From: Antedon bifida
Taxonomy: Eukaryota; Echinodermata; Crinoidea; Comatulida; Antedonidae
DNA length: 64,000 nucleotides
Direction: 5' to 3'
Assembly: GCA_963402885.1 (NCBI GenBank)
Contig: OY727097.1
Location: 15,748,001 to 15,812,000 of the forward strand
The position numbers were made by a program, and so were the translations under genes. Shown one piece after another: positions 61,801 to 63,288 of the stretch; within the stretch, counting starts at the first letter, position 1; the number at the start of each line of letters is the position of its first letter. The notes under the pieces were generated by a model that saw only the letters and a program-made list of their open reading frames with translations, made no database searches and was not told the DNA's origin.

Positions 61801-63152
61801 TACTAATCAATACATTATTTACTTTAATTCAAACGCCAAATAATGACAATCATCAGTGGGCCATTTTGGCAAACACGTTTTAGACGGCTTCCAACATGGG
61901 TCAAAGCTCAATGGCGATACACATGCAGATAGTGTGCAACCTGTTCAAACCAAACATCAACTCAACAACTCGGCTATCATTCGGCTATATCGAGATTTTA
62001 ATATAATATAATAATAGGCTATAATCAGTTCTCCCGATGTAGGCATAATGTACTTTTTACCCGGTTTATGATATTTAAAATTGTATATACTGATTTCACA
62101 ATTTCCCCCACGATCGTTTTTTGCACAAACAAAAATGTGATGATGTCATATAATTACCATAGTTGGGCACATCACATTTTTTTTTGTCAAACTAAGTTTA
62201 TAGTGTAGAAAGAGCTTTAAATATTATGCGTGGATCCCTTTGACCCAGAGGGAGAGTACCCGTCAGGGTCCCTACCAAGGGTTACAGTTCTCAGGTTTTT
62301 AGTTGTTTTTAAAATTAATTAGTGTTCCATGACATTCTCATCAATATTAACGTCTCTCATAAAATGAAGAAAAGTTGTGCTATGTCAACATAATGTCAAT
62401 GACGGCGAAATGTCCCCAATAATGGGGATAGCTATGAAAACAAGTAAGTAAGTAAGTGGCCGTAAGAAAAAACAGTCGCAAAATAGTATTAGTGAAACGC
62501 GTAATAACATTACAGTAATAATTAATAATTCATAAAGTTTATGACATAATCAAATTAAAAAATGTATTACAAAGTGCGACAGACAGTTATTACAAAGTGT
62601 GACAGCTCGATTACTACAAGTGCGACAGTACAAACGGGGTTTACAGATAGTAATTATATGCGATGTTTCAAGACAGTACTTATCAGGAATTGACCCTATT
62701 TGTGTTCTTTCTTGAATTTCGGGATCTTTAATTTGCAAAATAATATTAGTTCTTTGGTGAGATCTTGCTTGGAAGTTCAAGGCTTTAAATGACCGCGACT
62801 TAAAAACTGTCTTTGACTGATCTTACTTCCCGGTGTCAAGATTAACCTTGATGAGGCAACGGTGTTCCGAATCATGTGAGGGGTACCTTGCAGTTCTCGA
62901 CAATACAGTCATCCTCACTACAAAGTAGGCCTTAGTTGGTTCATTTAGGTATGTTATTACCGACACGCCCTTTAAATTGTAAAATTAGCACTTTGTTTTA
63001 ATCACACTGAATTATAGCACATAATTATTAGTATTAATGTTTGTAACACTTACATTCCTCTGAAGGTCCAATTTAGCTCCAGCCTTGATCAAAATAGTGC
63101 ACACATCTGTGTGGCCGTTTTGTGCAGCCATATATAAAGGTGACACCCCATT
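4110..63152 (-). CDS. Ankyrin / death / ROCO (Roc-COR) / death-domain protein, multi-exon, 5' end not in view
   Basis: Joined exons (minus strand, 5' to 3'): 63152-63054, 25744-25646, 21192-21097, 17820-17704, 15793-15703, 14540-14505, 14168-13917, 13315-13150, 12561-12458, 12162-12049, 11891-11778, 11317-11142, 10209-10120, 9845-9687, 9452-9204, 8665-8480, 8108-7953, 7866-7585, 7083-7003, 6647-6431, 6009-5851, 5443-5270, 5177-4881, 4441-4110. Every junction has AG/GT and the phases chain without a stop for 1,281 codons. Approximate domains in the visible product: ankyrin 1-168, death 180-264, Roc 295-575 (P-loop GLENVGKT at 302-309, DFGGQ at 476-480, GTHYE at 555-559), COR 580-960, charged linker 963-1072, death 1073-1172, death 1172-1281. 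The order resembles DAPK1 minus the kinase; ROCO proteins are GTPase scaffolds and death domains are homotypic adaptors, so a role in apoptotic or innate signalling is inferred. There is no initiator ATG in view; more ankyrin exons are expected upstream. The long intron between the first two exons is inferred from duplicated exon structure and matching phase. Confidence 0.8.
4881..5177 (-). CDS. Death domain 2 exon
   Basis: 297 nt, phase 1-1, a full death domain. Features are DKVSREMDLSCRRFGVRLGL (helices 1-2), TWSKVNTIFDNEKQ, MLKHWRSNIGSDLNQQQ (helix 5, with the conserved W) and LCTALRQHGRNDLAKQFE. It is present upstream of whichever terminal exon is used. Confidence 0.85.
5270..5443 (-). 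CDS. Linker exon (acidic/basic)
   Basis: 174 nt, phase 1-1. It encodes IDPESDTDDDDTVAKSHK and then a lysine/serine-rich tract (KGSSKRRSMSDVKDNK). Probably disordered; basic clusters could act as nuclear-localisation or membrane-binding signals (inference only). Confidence 0.65.
5851..6009 (-). CDS. Linker exon (Ser/Arg-rich)
   Basis: 159 nt, phase 1-1. Its low-complexity product (SNAQASTSRLQRITRNVK...) links COR and the death domains. No recognised domain. It ends DNKG, as does the next exon (DVKDNK), hinting at exon duplication. Skippable in frame. Confidence 0.65.
6431..6647 (-). CDS. COR C-terminal Cys/His-containing exon
   Basis: 217 nt, phase 0 to 1. It encodes IPCMCGSKGEHTHMHVIR and DVLPCGSRGMEVKRYRNLFG. 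CxC with His residues followed by a PCG turn resembles the CPHC...H segment after COR in several metazoan ROCO proteins; metal binding is possible but unproven. Confidence 0.8.
7003..7083 (-). CDS. COR C-terminal small exon
   Basis: 81 nt, phase 0-0. TTIVRTDIMNAAGLPEDDD continues the C-terminal COR subdomain and ends with a basic-cysteine tail (PSICKK). Splice sites ttgcag / gtaagt. Confidence 0.75.
7585..7866 (-). CDS. COR domain exon 3
   Basis: 282 nt, phase 0-0. NVGRTFYVLSRLKPQ is followed by FDGYLPDDLFQRVSTKF, matching the COR C-terminal subdomain (YLPxxLFxRL). It then encodes beta-rich sequence ending VVLNVATINNCRLFQ. Confidence 0.8.
7953..8108 (-). CDS. COR domain exon 2
   Basis: 156 nt, phase 0-0. 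It encodes LNGGKLDERLLRHIWKD and then IIFFMSLMQTFGLMCEK, the helical COR segment with the G-x-L...LLxxIW and LMxxFxL signatures. Confidence 0.85.
8480..8665 (-). CDS. COR domain exon 1
   Basis: 186 nt, phase 0-0. EYLHDIGEILFYPDDKIL followed by IDLMGVVDKFKTIITVID corresponds to the COR pattern FLHxxGxIxYF...VxLxPxWLxxxL. The acceptor is ccttttag and the donor gtttgc. Confidence 0.85.
9204..9452 (-). CDS. Roc-COR boundary exon
   Basis: 249 nt, phase 0-0. The first part (YQGELFTIENSVSFEKSG) matches the end of Roc, where a strand leads into 'ENS'. The second (LPIKWLQVLLEIQQLRKDK) matches the start of COR, with the LPxxW motif. Confidence 0.85.
9687..9845 (-). CDS. Roc exon with G4-like motif
   Basis: 159 nt, phase 0-0. 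It encodes EIILFWIRSVFVNVRKG then NKIMLIGTHYES. GTHxD is the usual Roc equivalent of the NKxD guanine-specificity motif; here the final acid is Glu. The end is highly charged (KNEQERQQR). Confidence 0.85.
10120..10209 (-). CDS. Roc exon, central strand
   Basis: 90 nt, phase 0-0. It encodes FMVSYAVVCVVFNLNQDLD, the hydrophobic beta strand following switch II (FLxxxAVYVLVFNL-type in Roc proteins), then APAKVRDPTT. The donor gtaagt is strong. Confidence 0.85.
11142..11317 (-). CDS. Roc exon with switch II (DFGGQ)
   Basis: 176 nt, phase 1 to 0. It encodes a charged helix (PKGFLKKVESQLRSVRKGG) and then NKFVMNIWDFGGQPIYHVIQ, the hallmark Roc strand-DxGGQ switch II. This confirms that the P-loop exon upstream belongs to a Roc domain. 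Confidence 0.9.
11778..11891 (-). CDS. Roc insertion exon b (disordered)
   Basis: 114 nt, phase 1-1, the same size as the previous exon. It encodes a polar, probably disordered stretch (ESRHEKEKNPTGASTSKQEA ... SSNPMPSPQKEG). The acceptor catttttcag and donor gtaaat are good. It is skippable in frame; no recognised domain. Confidence 0.6.
12049..12162 (-). CDS. Roc insertion exon a (Ser/Lys/Thr-rich)
   Basis: 114 nt, phase 1-1. It encodes DAVTDVTVKQMLKSP then a KKKTK-rich low-complexity tail. 'VTDVTVKQMLK' echoes 'ITDAMVKTT...KQMLK' of the preceding exon, suggesting an old exon duplication. Length divisible by three and symmetric phase would permit skipping. Confidence 0.65.
12458..12561 (-). 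CDS. Roc exon: switch I region / start of insertion
   Basis: 104 nt, phase 2 to 1. FNPLHIITDAMVKTTV follows the P-loop helix and could carry the switch I threonine. The remainder (CTPDPTNKQMLKETTQDI) looks flexible and begins an insertion between Walker A and the DxGG motif. Confidence 0.75.
13150..13315 (-). CDS. Roc GTPase exon with P-loop
   Basis: 166 nt, phase 1 to 2. It encodes RGPDAVKAFQNALEEG, a helix commonly preceding Roc domains, and then a beta strand and Walker A motif GLENVGKTS followed by TINSLLRK. The motif has the GxxxxGKS/T form expected of a nucleotide-binding Roc domain. Donor gtaagc. Confidence 0.85.
13917..14168 (-). CDS. Death domain 1 exon
   Basis: 252 nt, phase 1-1, one whole death domain in a single exon. 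Visible features are VFDWEQLAVNLEF (helix 2 with the conserved W), the acidic helix-3 region QDNSENEIERTYNMLDAW and a last helix KRSQLVKALRKCDEKELA. Lying between ankyrin repeats and Roc, it is not part of the DAPK1 layout. Confidence 0.85.
14505..14540 (-). CDS. 36-nt linker micro-exon
   Basis: Short exon encoding GGPLPFIDITSSG between the ankyrin cap and the first death domain. The acceptor ttttttag and donor gtat fit, and it keeps phase 1 on both sides, so it could be skipped without a frameshift. Confidence 0.6.
14587..15082. mobile_element. MITE-like element with internal tandem repeats
   Basis: Ends are a perfect 15-bp inverted repeat (tgttacaaccgctaa / ttagcggttgtaaca). The left half holds degenerate units of about 25 bp built on 'cagctaatgtagaaac'; the right half holds a different degenerate unit ('cgtaagngaccac'). 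No coding capacity. It lies in the intron between the linker micro-exon and the ankyrin cap exon. Confidence 0.7.
15083..15702. other. Intron, no feature seen
   Basis: AT-rich intron with a short 'ttttattttactt' repeat near 15,178-15,225. Nothing else recognised. Confidence 0.5.
15703..15793 (-). CDS. C-terminal ankyrin cap exon
   Basis: 91 nt, enters phase 0 and leaves in phase 1, between ttag and gtaagt. It encodes EGKSALDCYNENSCDKYDKD and a lysine-rich helix (KKEIINILK). GKSALDC at the start of a last repeat is typical of a capping ankyrin repeat. Confidence 0.7.
15794..17703. other. Intron with a weak dispersed repeat
   Basis: A string 'caaacaacaaa...tacaggggcg' occurs at about 16,250-16,290 and again at 16,565-16,605, so a small element may be duplicated. 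No gene seen. Confidence 0.4.
17704..17820 (-). CDS. Divergent ankyrin-repeat exon 4 (39 aa)
   Basis: 117 nt, phase 0-0, with a gttagt donor. It starts NGDNAMHLCARANILYEEHR; the first helix looks ankyrin-like, followed by a short insertion and a degenerate second half (FVFFIQEGHMDIYNKNK). A direct repeat of 'gtattcctgtgttcttcat'-like sequence inside the exon suggests local slippage. Confidence 0.7.
17960..18130 (+). mobile_element. Probable tRNA-derived SINE copy 1
   Basis: Contains a B-box-like 'gggttcaagtccc' at about 18,020 and shares its 3' part ('gctctctgatgcaa', 'tagtagttacat') with the neighbouring copy at 18,150-18,375. Confidence 0.5.
18150..18375 (+). mobile_element. Probable tRNA-derived SINE copy 2
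   Basis: An A-box-like 'tagtggtgagtagagc' near 18,190 and B-box 'gggttcgactcc' near 18,229 have tRNA spacing. The 3' half matches copy 1. No intact tRNA fold is expected. Confidence 0.55.
18400..18545. repeat. Degenerate 'aggacaactac' tandem repeat
   Basis: Repeated variants of (a/t)aggacaac(t/c)a(c/t) with spacing of 15-30 bp, similar in style to the repeats inside the 14,587 MITE. Confidence 0.5.
18929..19447. repeat. 519-bp direct repeat, left copy
   Basis: Nearly identical to 20,332-20,850, from catttaaaggacatatttct through ccctgaaaacaggg. Together they bracket an 884-bp tandem/inverted repeat block. Confidence 0.9.
19448..20331. repeat. About 174-bp tandem repeats with terminal inverted copy
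   Basis: Starts with short 'ctgcgcaaa' repeats, then nearly four units of about 174 bp (starts near 19,518, 19,692, 19,866 and 20,042; each 'gctgcgcaaacctcct'...). A reverse-complement partial unit follows at about 20,165-20,315. No coding capacity. Confidence 0.9.
20332..20850. repeat. 519-bp direct repeat, right copy
   Basis: Second copy, at an offset of 1,403 bp from 18,929-19,447, with only a handful of substitutions. Confidence 0.9.
21097..21192 (-). CDS. Ankyrin-repeat exon 3 (32 aa)
   Basis: 96 nt, phase 0-0, between ttag and gtaagt. It encodes a slightly shortened ankyrin repeat beginning DGNTPLLLAAGSGQTACC and ending HADLYCINK. Same size class and phase as the other ankyrin exons. 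Confidence 0.8.
21255..21291. repeat. Perfect short hairpin in intron
   Basis: tattaatgtgtttaa and ttaaacacattaata flank a 4-6 nt loop. Confidence 0.7.
21981..22568. mobile_element. 588-bp foldback MITE of palindromic subrepeats
   Basis: Long inverted termini (tacgaaagc..cattaatgcc / ggcattaatg..gctttcgta) run about 65 bp. The interior is dense with variants of 'gttcaaacgaattagtaatc'. Flanked by 'caatcc' on both sides (21,975-21,980 and 22,569-22,574), a likely 6-bp or longer target duplication. Confidence 0.85.
23500..24960 (+). mobile_element. Degenerate CR1/L2-like LINE (endonuclease region and 3' end)
   Basis: Broken frames give CCLNVRSVKRKTLAIND then FTETWFGT, the start of an APE-type LINE endonuclease, followed by GGRVALVCKTSIKI, VVVYRPSPSS and HIHGHILDVVIVGD. 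The 3' end has gcccctcggaagagcag, ggggggctaccctactga and an (aaata)n tail at about 24,940-24,960. Many stops and frameshifts; no RT domain recovered. Confidence 0.75.
25110..25880. repeat. Segmental duplicate A carrying ankyrin exon 2
   Basis: Shares intron and exon sequence with 62,568-63,288 (for example 'caaagtgtgac', 'gcagtacaaacggggtt', 'caagacagtacttatcagga', 'aatattacaaacattatg'). Confidence 0.85.
25646..25744 (-). CDS. Ankyrin-repeat exon 2 (33 aa)
   Basis: 99 nt, phase 0-0, encoding DGMSPLHWAACYGHTDT followed by a typical second helix and an AGAKVD turn. The acceptor is atatttcag and the donor gtaagt. It is a diverged duplicate of the 63054-63152 exon, including its intron flanks. 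A 99-nt phase-0 exon can be added or lost without disturbing the frame. Confidence 0.85.
26598..26608. repeat. Left TIR of element 1
   Basis: CACTGTAAAAA; the mate is at 34,162-34,172. Preceded by TA (26,596-26,597). Confidence 0.8.
26620..26745. repeat. Left subterminal repeats of element 1
   Basis: Variants of 'ttaacac(g/t)...gtgtt' appear at least five times (ttttaacacgttgtg, ggtgttaaaata, attaacactcggtgtgtta, ttaacaccatggtgtt). Confidence 0.65.
26940..27112 (+). promoter_or_regulatory. Candidate CpG-rich promoter/5' exon of element 1
   Basis: A locally GC/CpG-rich block (gatcacgcggcgcgcgagag) followed by purine-rich sequence and a donor-like 'cgtatag|gtaattg' at about 27,100. Its position upstream of the transposase frame fits a promoter with a non-coding first exon; inference only. 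Confidence 0.3.
27230..27760. repeat. (GGCCTA)-type low-complexity tract
   Basis: About 500 bp dominated by 'taggcctaggc' permutations, irregular and not a clean tandem array. The same motif appears sparsely elsewhere (28,270; 37,470; 49,920). Confidence 0.8.
27833..28829. mobile_element. 997-bp foldback element with 8-bp TSD
   Basis: Arms of about 390 bp (27,833-28,222 and 28,446-28,829, reverse complements) surround a loop of about 220 bp. Ends read GGGGTGTGTAGAAAGCG and its complement. Flanked by ctaggcca on both sides (27,825-27,832; 28,830-28,837). Each arm starts with several 'ggtcgtccaattcga' units. Open frames across the arms are a by-product of the 12/24-mer repeats. Confidence 0.85.
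29809..29865 (+). other. Possible untranslated or leader exon of element 1
   Basis: 57 nt between 'tttacag' and 'gtaggc', upstream of the transposase exon whose own acceptor (attacag) lies one base before the ATG. Not supported by homology. Confidence 0.25.
30648..32066 (+). CDS. TNP2-like transposase with N-terminal C2H2 fingers, C-terminally truncated
   Basis: 472 codons in one exon, with acceptor attacag immediately before the ATG. Two C2H2 fingers are at C9/C12/H25/H30 and C40/C45/H58/H63, then an acidic linker. The core has TDELEIVNPLGTHIKKHK (D273), FYLMLLNIPPEDR, LVAVVADTPAANLLGGF (D367), a CRTCHASRDELPHLLSC zinc-knuckle-like stretch, and LLHDPMH (D462, H465). These resemble the metazoan C2H2 branch of the TNP2/Transposase_21 family of CACTA elements. 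Seven residues after DPMH the frame stops, where family members normally continue for a few hundred residues, so the protein is probably inactive. The family call is from recalled pattern, not a search. Confidence 0.75.
   Translation: MAMPMFYDCTMCRFGTDNFNSFTNHVIRVHKNDPRFKVYCDYENCGFSSKSWASYKVHVCKYHREVVMDNDELDPVDMDIDNHEALLDPDINVDTEKENKMLFASYALHLETGLRLSEKAVNVVVENTQHLISHHLRIQKREIVGLLQEHGVDIGILNGLSNEVGISDFLTSFKRNSFFKSHCNLIEPEEVILGRRNVNKNGHVSIVCDKGYIVPLRNLLQSLINMPQVWNSIENPHSSMNSLMFDICDGNYLKEHPLFSVHKKALQLVLYTDELEIVNPLGTHIKKHKITAFYLMLLNIPPEDRSRLSSIYLLSLAKSQHLRRHGVDRIFSNFIETINQLSSTGIEFDIGGERKNIKGGLVAVVADTPAANLLGGFKEGVGFALKSCRTCHASRDELPHLLSCTQCQPRTLQDHLHKCDLLFDQQLTKKARAEWSKRWGITQKSILLQINNFDVCKCLLHDPMHAKLFKWA
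32509..33845 (+). CDS. Element 1 partner protein, three exons (about 180 aa)
   Basis: Exons 32,509-32,628, 33,032-33,140 and 33,532-33,845 join in frame (phases 0 then 1) with AG/GT sites. The N-terminus is MDEFCSIINLSNPSEAREMI, the middle is basic (KKKVAVVKGKGTRSK), and the C-terminal domain has LALRIVCMDGSTKMIFIV and DALIQLLGAYYIFHLNYP then GFLQQQILEQPYPF. The 'LLGAYYIF...YP...L.FLQ' pattern is recalled from proteins encoded next to metazoan C2H2-TNP2 transposases. The junction at 33,140 (donor gtgatt) is the least certain. Function unknown; a DNA-binding or accessory role is possible by analogy with TnpA. Confidence 0.65.
33323..33470 (+). mobile_element. tRNA-derived SINE
   Basis: A-box-like gtggcacaacggtaagg, B-box ggtcgggagtttgaaccc, then the conserved tail segment ccttgggcaaggcacttta, typical of marine-invertebrate SINEs. 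It sits inside the last intron of the element 1 partner gene. Confidence 0.8.
33920..34160. repeat. Right subterminal repeats of element 1
   Basis: Repeated 'aacgtgttaataat', 'ttaacacttaaacgtgtt' and 'ttaacaccat' motifs, about a dozen copies in 240 bp. They match the left-end motif and could be transposase or partner binding sites. Confidence 0.75.
34162..34172. repeat. Right TIR of element 1
   Basis: TTTTTACAGTG, followed by TA (34,173-34,174). Confidence 0.8.
34173..35476. other. No gene recognised
   Basis: A 117-codon frame (34,784-35,137) has no recognisable domain or splice context. A GC-rich patch at 35,340-35,470 (ggggaccgccaaggggcc) is unexplained. Confidence 0.4.
36180..36380. repeat. 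Poly-C tracts and short repeat
   Basis: Poly-C runs at about 36,190 and 36,300, and a repeated 'cccccat.ggacatcattttgaat' unit. Confidence 0.7.
36736..38908. mobile_element. 2.17-kb DNA transposon-like insertion, ends CAGTGGGAAAGCCA
   Basis: A perfect 14-bp inverted repeat at the ends, with looser similarity continuing about 30 bp (aatcgtgt.aaat). It interrupts the left arm of the 35,477-40,800 palindrome, confirming insertion. Internal direct repeat 'gaatagtcggag.tgc.tccc' at 37,077 and 38,501. CAGTG termini suggest hAT, but no transposase or clean 8-bp TSD was seen. Confidence 0.65.
40801..42413. other. No gene recognised
   Basis: Includes a moderately CpG-containing stretch (41,340-41,900) with donor-like sites, but no coding exon could be joined. 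Confidence 0.4.
42414..42740. repeat. Left long terminal inverted repeat of element 2
   Basis: Shares with the right arm, in reverse complement: attttctccgacgtta, cataccca..gcgcagttcaag, tatggaaggccgatgagagt, aaataaacatctaggccta and aagggcacgtcggcga. Confidence 0.85.
42741..44340. repeat. Left subterminal ACGTT array
   Basis: Dozens of 'aacgtt', 'acgttc' and 'aacgttta' motifs every 15-25 bp. From about 43,200 they are organised in a repeat of about 150 bp (taacgtgttgcgaacgtt ... gcaatcaaaccattacacaa). Confidence 0.9.
44341..48890. other. Element 2 left interior, no gene seen
   Basis: About 4.5 kb without a convincing coding region. Holds a poly-C tract at about 45,331 and a hairpin cluster at 45,420-45,610. 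Confidence 0.5.
45508..45546. repeat. Perfect hairpin (gtctctgttttcgag)
   Basis: ggtctctgttttcgag and ctcgaaaacagagatc are separated by a few bases. Additional 'ctctgttttcgagg' copies follow to 45,610. Confidence 0.8.
48930..49115 (+). promoter_or_regulatory. Candidate promoter and leader exon of the TNP2 gene
   Basis: An inverted CCAAT-type box (ccaatcacag) and an A/T box (aaaatataaact) about 30 bp downstream are followed by a strong donor (tttttg|gtgagt at about 49,116). Acceptor ttaatattag lies two bases before the ATG at 50,992, so a spliced leader is plausible. No direct evidence. Confidence 0.3.
49550..49706. mobile_element. 157-bp near-perfect hairpin MITE
   Basis: Arms of about 65 bp (aatgaatgttt ... 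ggttatatttcaac / gttgaaatataacc ... aacattcatt) around the core ggcgatgagcc. The 'ttcaacgaggcgatgagccg' centre resembles a palindromic repeat found in many marine invertebrates (recollection). Confidence 0.8.
50209..50500. repeat. Tandem duplication of about 143 bp
   Basis: aaacgaaactgag.ccagacg at 50,209 and 50,352, plus 'ttttcatccgcgaaac' with the following T-run in each copy. It lies just upstream of the transposase gene. Confidence 0.8.
50992..53058 (+). CDS. TNP2-like (CACTA/EnSpm-type) transposase, 688 aa, intact
   Basis: A single uninterrupted frame with an acceptor (ttaatattag) 2 bases before the ATG. The N-terminus is basic (KKAYSRKWMAANRALKRMR), followed by a long acidic region to about residue 145 rich in D/E/S. 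The catalytic-looking core has LSFNIDGIPLHKSSNKSLWP (D221), HVQCIVCDAPARAFVKAVK (D302), GYYGCDKCNQKGVW (zinc-binding-like CxxC) and PVDYMHQSCLGVMRRLILLW (D387, H390). This spacing fits metazoan proteins related to Transposase_21/TNP2; D221 and D302 are candidate catalytic acids. The C-terminus contains HLKKLVRSGKNPVVQIAKR. The DUF4806-type gene starts 205 bp downstream on the same strand. The intact frame suggests recent activity or host use. Confidence 0.8.
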   Translation: MSVSKKAYSRKWMAANRALKRMRHDNNVTSNDDDADNDYTTVNDKSNEIDQDKALPFNDNVHEQPYDQARSVNDFAPELPPYELEHRSESESEESNIDQYDLNEIIDRDILIISESESESDSEQNIEDQFADNLASWINEYQVKHNATDDLLKLLQQSGHPSLPRTTRTLLRTPRHIELSEISGMQYINFGLKEQLLSVFDKYSQTVKAKVQTIKLSFNIDGIPLHKSSNKSLWPVLCAIMNMGVVLVFPVILTYGNSKPTNLEFLKEIIQDLNGLISNGFTFHISNTEKTIPVHVQCIVCDAPARAFVKAVKSYSGYYGCDKCNQKGVWLGRVTYQNVKTFNCRTDEAFRSQSNEGHHLLSKSDGNRRISPFCDLPIDMVRCFPVDYMHQSCLGVMRRLILLWTRGKVGIRMSAGERERVSIKLVSLQKYIPKCFARKPRSLLEVDRWKATEFRQFLLYTGKICMKGILKKEFFDHFLVLSVATCILIAPTLAETHNEYAHQLMLHFNEQGRVLYGDEFLVYNVHSMVHLAEEARQFGSLDNCSAFPFENYLQHLKKLVRSGKNPVVQIAKRITEGSESKIIDMSICQKISTAKPNNAFILSDSSCAEIVSKRHNEDDDNQYLCRVYKQSEAEFASPCDSRIIGVYRVRNRNSIMKMVPETILKKQAIKITFSDKEEAVFMAIFHKL
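53263..56137 (+). CDS. DUF4806-type protein, nine exons, 369 aa, intact
   Basis: Exons 53,263-53,346, 53,458-53,569, 53,690-53,824, 53,971-54,066, 54,212-54,352, 54,672-54,877, 55,178-55,337, 55,708-55,814 and 56,069-56,137 join in one frame with AG/GT at every junction. The N-terminal module is MPQFVVVIFDEEEAVDIVSE with RWLLKKN, CYCYWPRK and WALHEVRVVKYTGDLYEKAR; then come acidic, Pro-rich and Ser-rich linkers. A coiled-coil-like stretch (NVLMKLDTIIKNQNEQLQIM) leads to the DUF4806-like domain: SLDEKLKDAAFRKNM, IKYLSIIGGSTVKDTVRLLL, WSEFSMYGRKGKDSFKKR and a final helix, with an acidic tail. Such modules are recalled from invertebrate proteins of unknown function. AATAAA lies at 56,265-56,270. 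Its position next to a TNP2 transposase within one inverted-repeat unit suggests an accessory or DNA-binding role. Confidence 0.75.
56265..56270 (+). terminator. Polyadenylation signal of the DUF4806 gene
   Basis: AATAAA 128 nt past the stop codon. Confidence 0.5.
56690..57262. repeat. Right subterminal ACGTT array
   Basis: The same motif density in 570 bp (gaacgtt, ttaacgtt, aaaatgacgtc repeats), ending with gttagctgggta, the mirror of tacccagcaaac at the left. Confidence 0.9.
57263..58018. mobile_element. 756-bp palindromic foldback element in the right TIR of element 2
   Basis: Arms of about 370 bp starting atttctaccgaaaacaac and ending with its complement. Inner motifs include cgttacttgtaacgcagaatc-type sequence, ggtca..gtgtggtcaataatcg and a core of ggcagcagaaac / taatcgattattttt hairpins. 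It separates gctgggta (left) from tatagcc (right); the uninterrupted left end of element 2 reads gggctatacccagc, which marks the insertion point. Confidence 0.85.
58019..58368. repeat. Right long terminal inverted repeat of element 2
   Basis: Reverse complement of 42,414-42,740 with roughly one difference per ten bases and a small insertion. The outer end is gcggtcaa (58,361-58,368). Confidence 0.85.
58388..58540. repeat. Related fragment of the foldback core
   Basis: cagcagaaacag, gctgcccaaaaataatcgat and ctgctcagcagaaacag repeat motifs found in the centre of the 57,263-58,018 palindrome, just outside the element 2 inverted repeat. Confidence 0.65.
58908..59145 (-). mobile_element. Inverted-flank Penelope-like 3' tail fragment
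   Basis: Arms of about 65 bp (gagaatcaata ... gcagaccgtcttaaaatt ... acatgtttc and reverse complement) flank a short middle. On the minus strand the middle contains caagtactctagg and gttctgatgatga, matching the 3' tail of the Penelope-like copy at 1,330-1,365. Confidence 0.65.
59300..59357. repeat. 'cctattatggacag' tandem array, left part
   Basis: cctattttggacag and cctattatggacag separated by about 30 bp; the array resumes at 59,948. Confidence 0.7.
59358..59947. mobile_element. 590-bp hAT-like foldback MITE
   Basis: Ends CAGAGCCATATATAGAGAG and its exact complement, arms of about 280 bp. An 8-bp duplication attatgga lies on both sides (59,350-59,357; 59,948-59,955). It inserted into the cctattatggacag array. 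No coding capacity. Confidence 0.85.
59948..60045. repeat. 'cctattatggacag' tandem array, right part
   Basis: Four copies of ctattatggacag(aa)agtaac, continuing the array interrupted by the MITE. Confidence 0.75.
60046..62567. other. No gene recognised
   Basis: Contains a B-box-like string (ggttcgagtct, about 60,178), possibly a SINE remnant, and a block at 62,240-62,457 ending in (aagt)n that resembles a LINE 3' tail. Neither is firm. CpG-containing sequence at 60,780-61,070 is unexplained. Confidence 0.4.
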
Positions 63153-63288
63153 CTGAAATATTACAAACATTATGTTATAGTATGTTTCACTCTAAACAAA
63201 GTATTGTACTGAAATCAATGCGATGTGATCAATTAACAATAACGTTATGGATTTAAGTATGCTACATTGTTAAATTAAATAAAGATTA
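62568..63288. repeat. Segmental duplicate B carrying ankyrin exon 1
   Basis: Mate of 25,110-25,880, with matching intron and exon sequence on both sides of the 99-nt exon. Confidence 0.85.
63054..63152 (-). CDS. Ankyrin-repeat exon 1 (33 aa)
   Basis: Exactly 99 nt, phase 0-0, flanked by atatttcag and gtaagt. It encodes one 33-residue ankyrin repeat (NGVSPLYMAAQNGHTDV..., with the xGxSPLxxAAxxGH consensus). Its flanks match those of the exon at 25646-25744, so the two are duplicates 37.4 kb apart. It is the most upstream exon of the gene found in this window. Confidence 0.8.
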
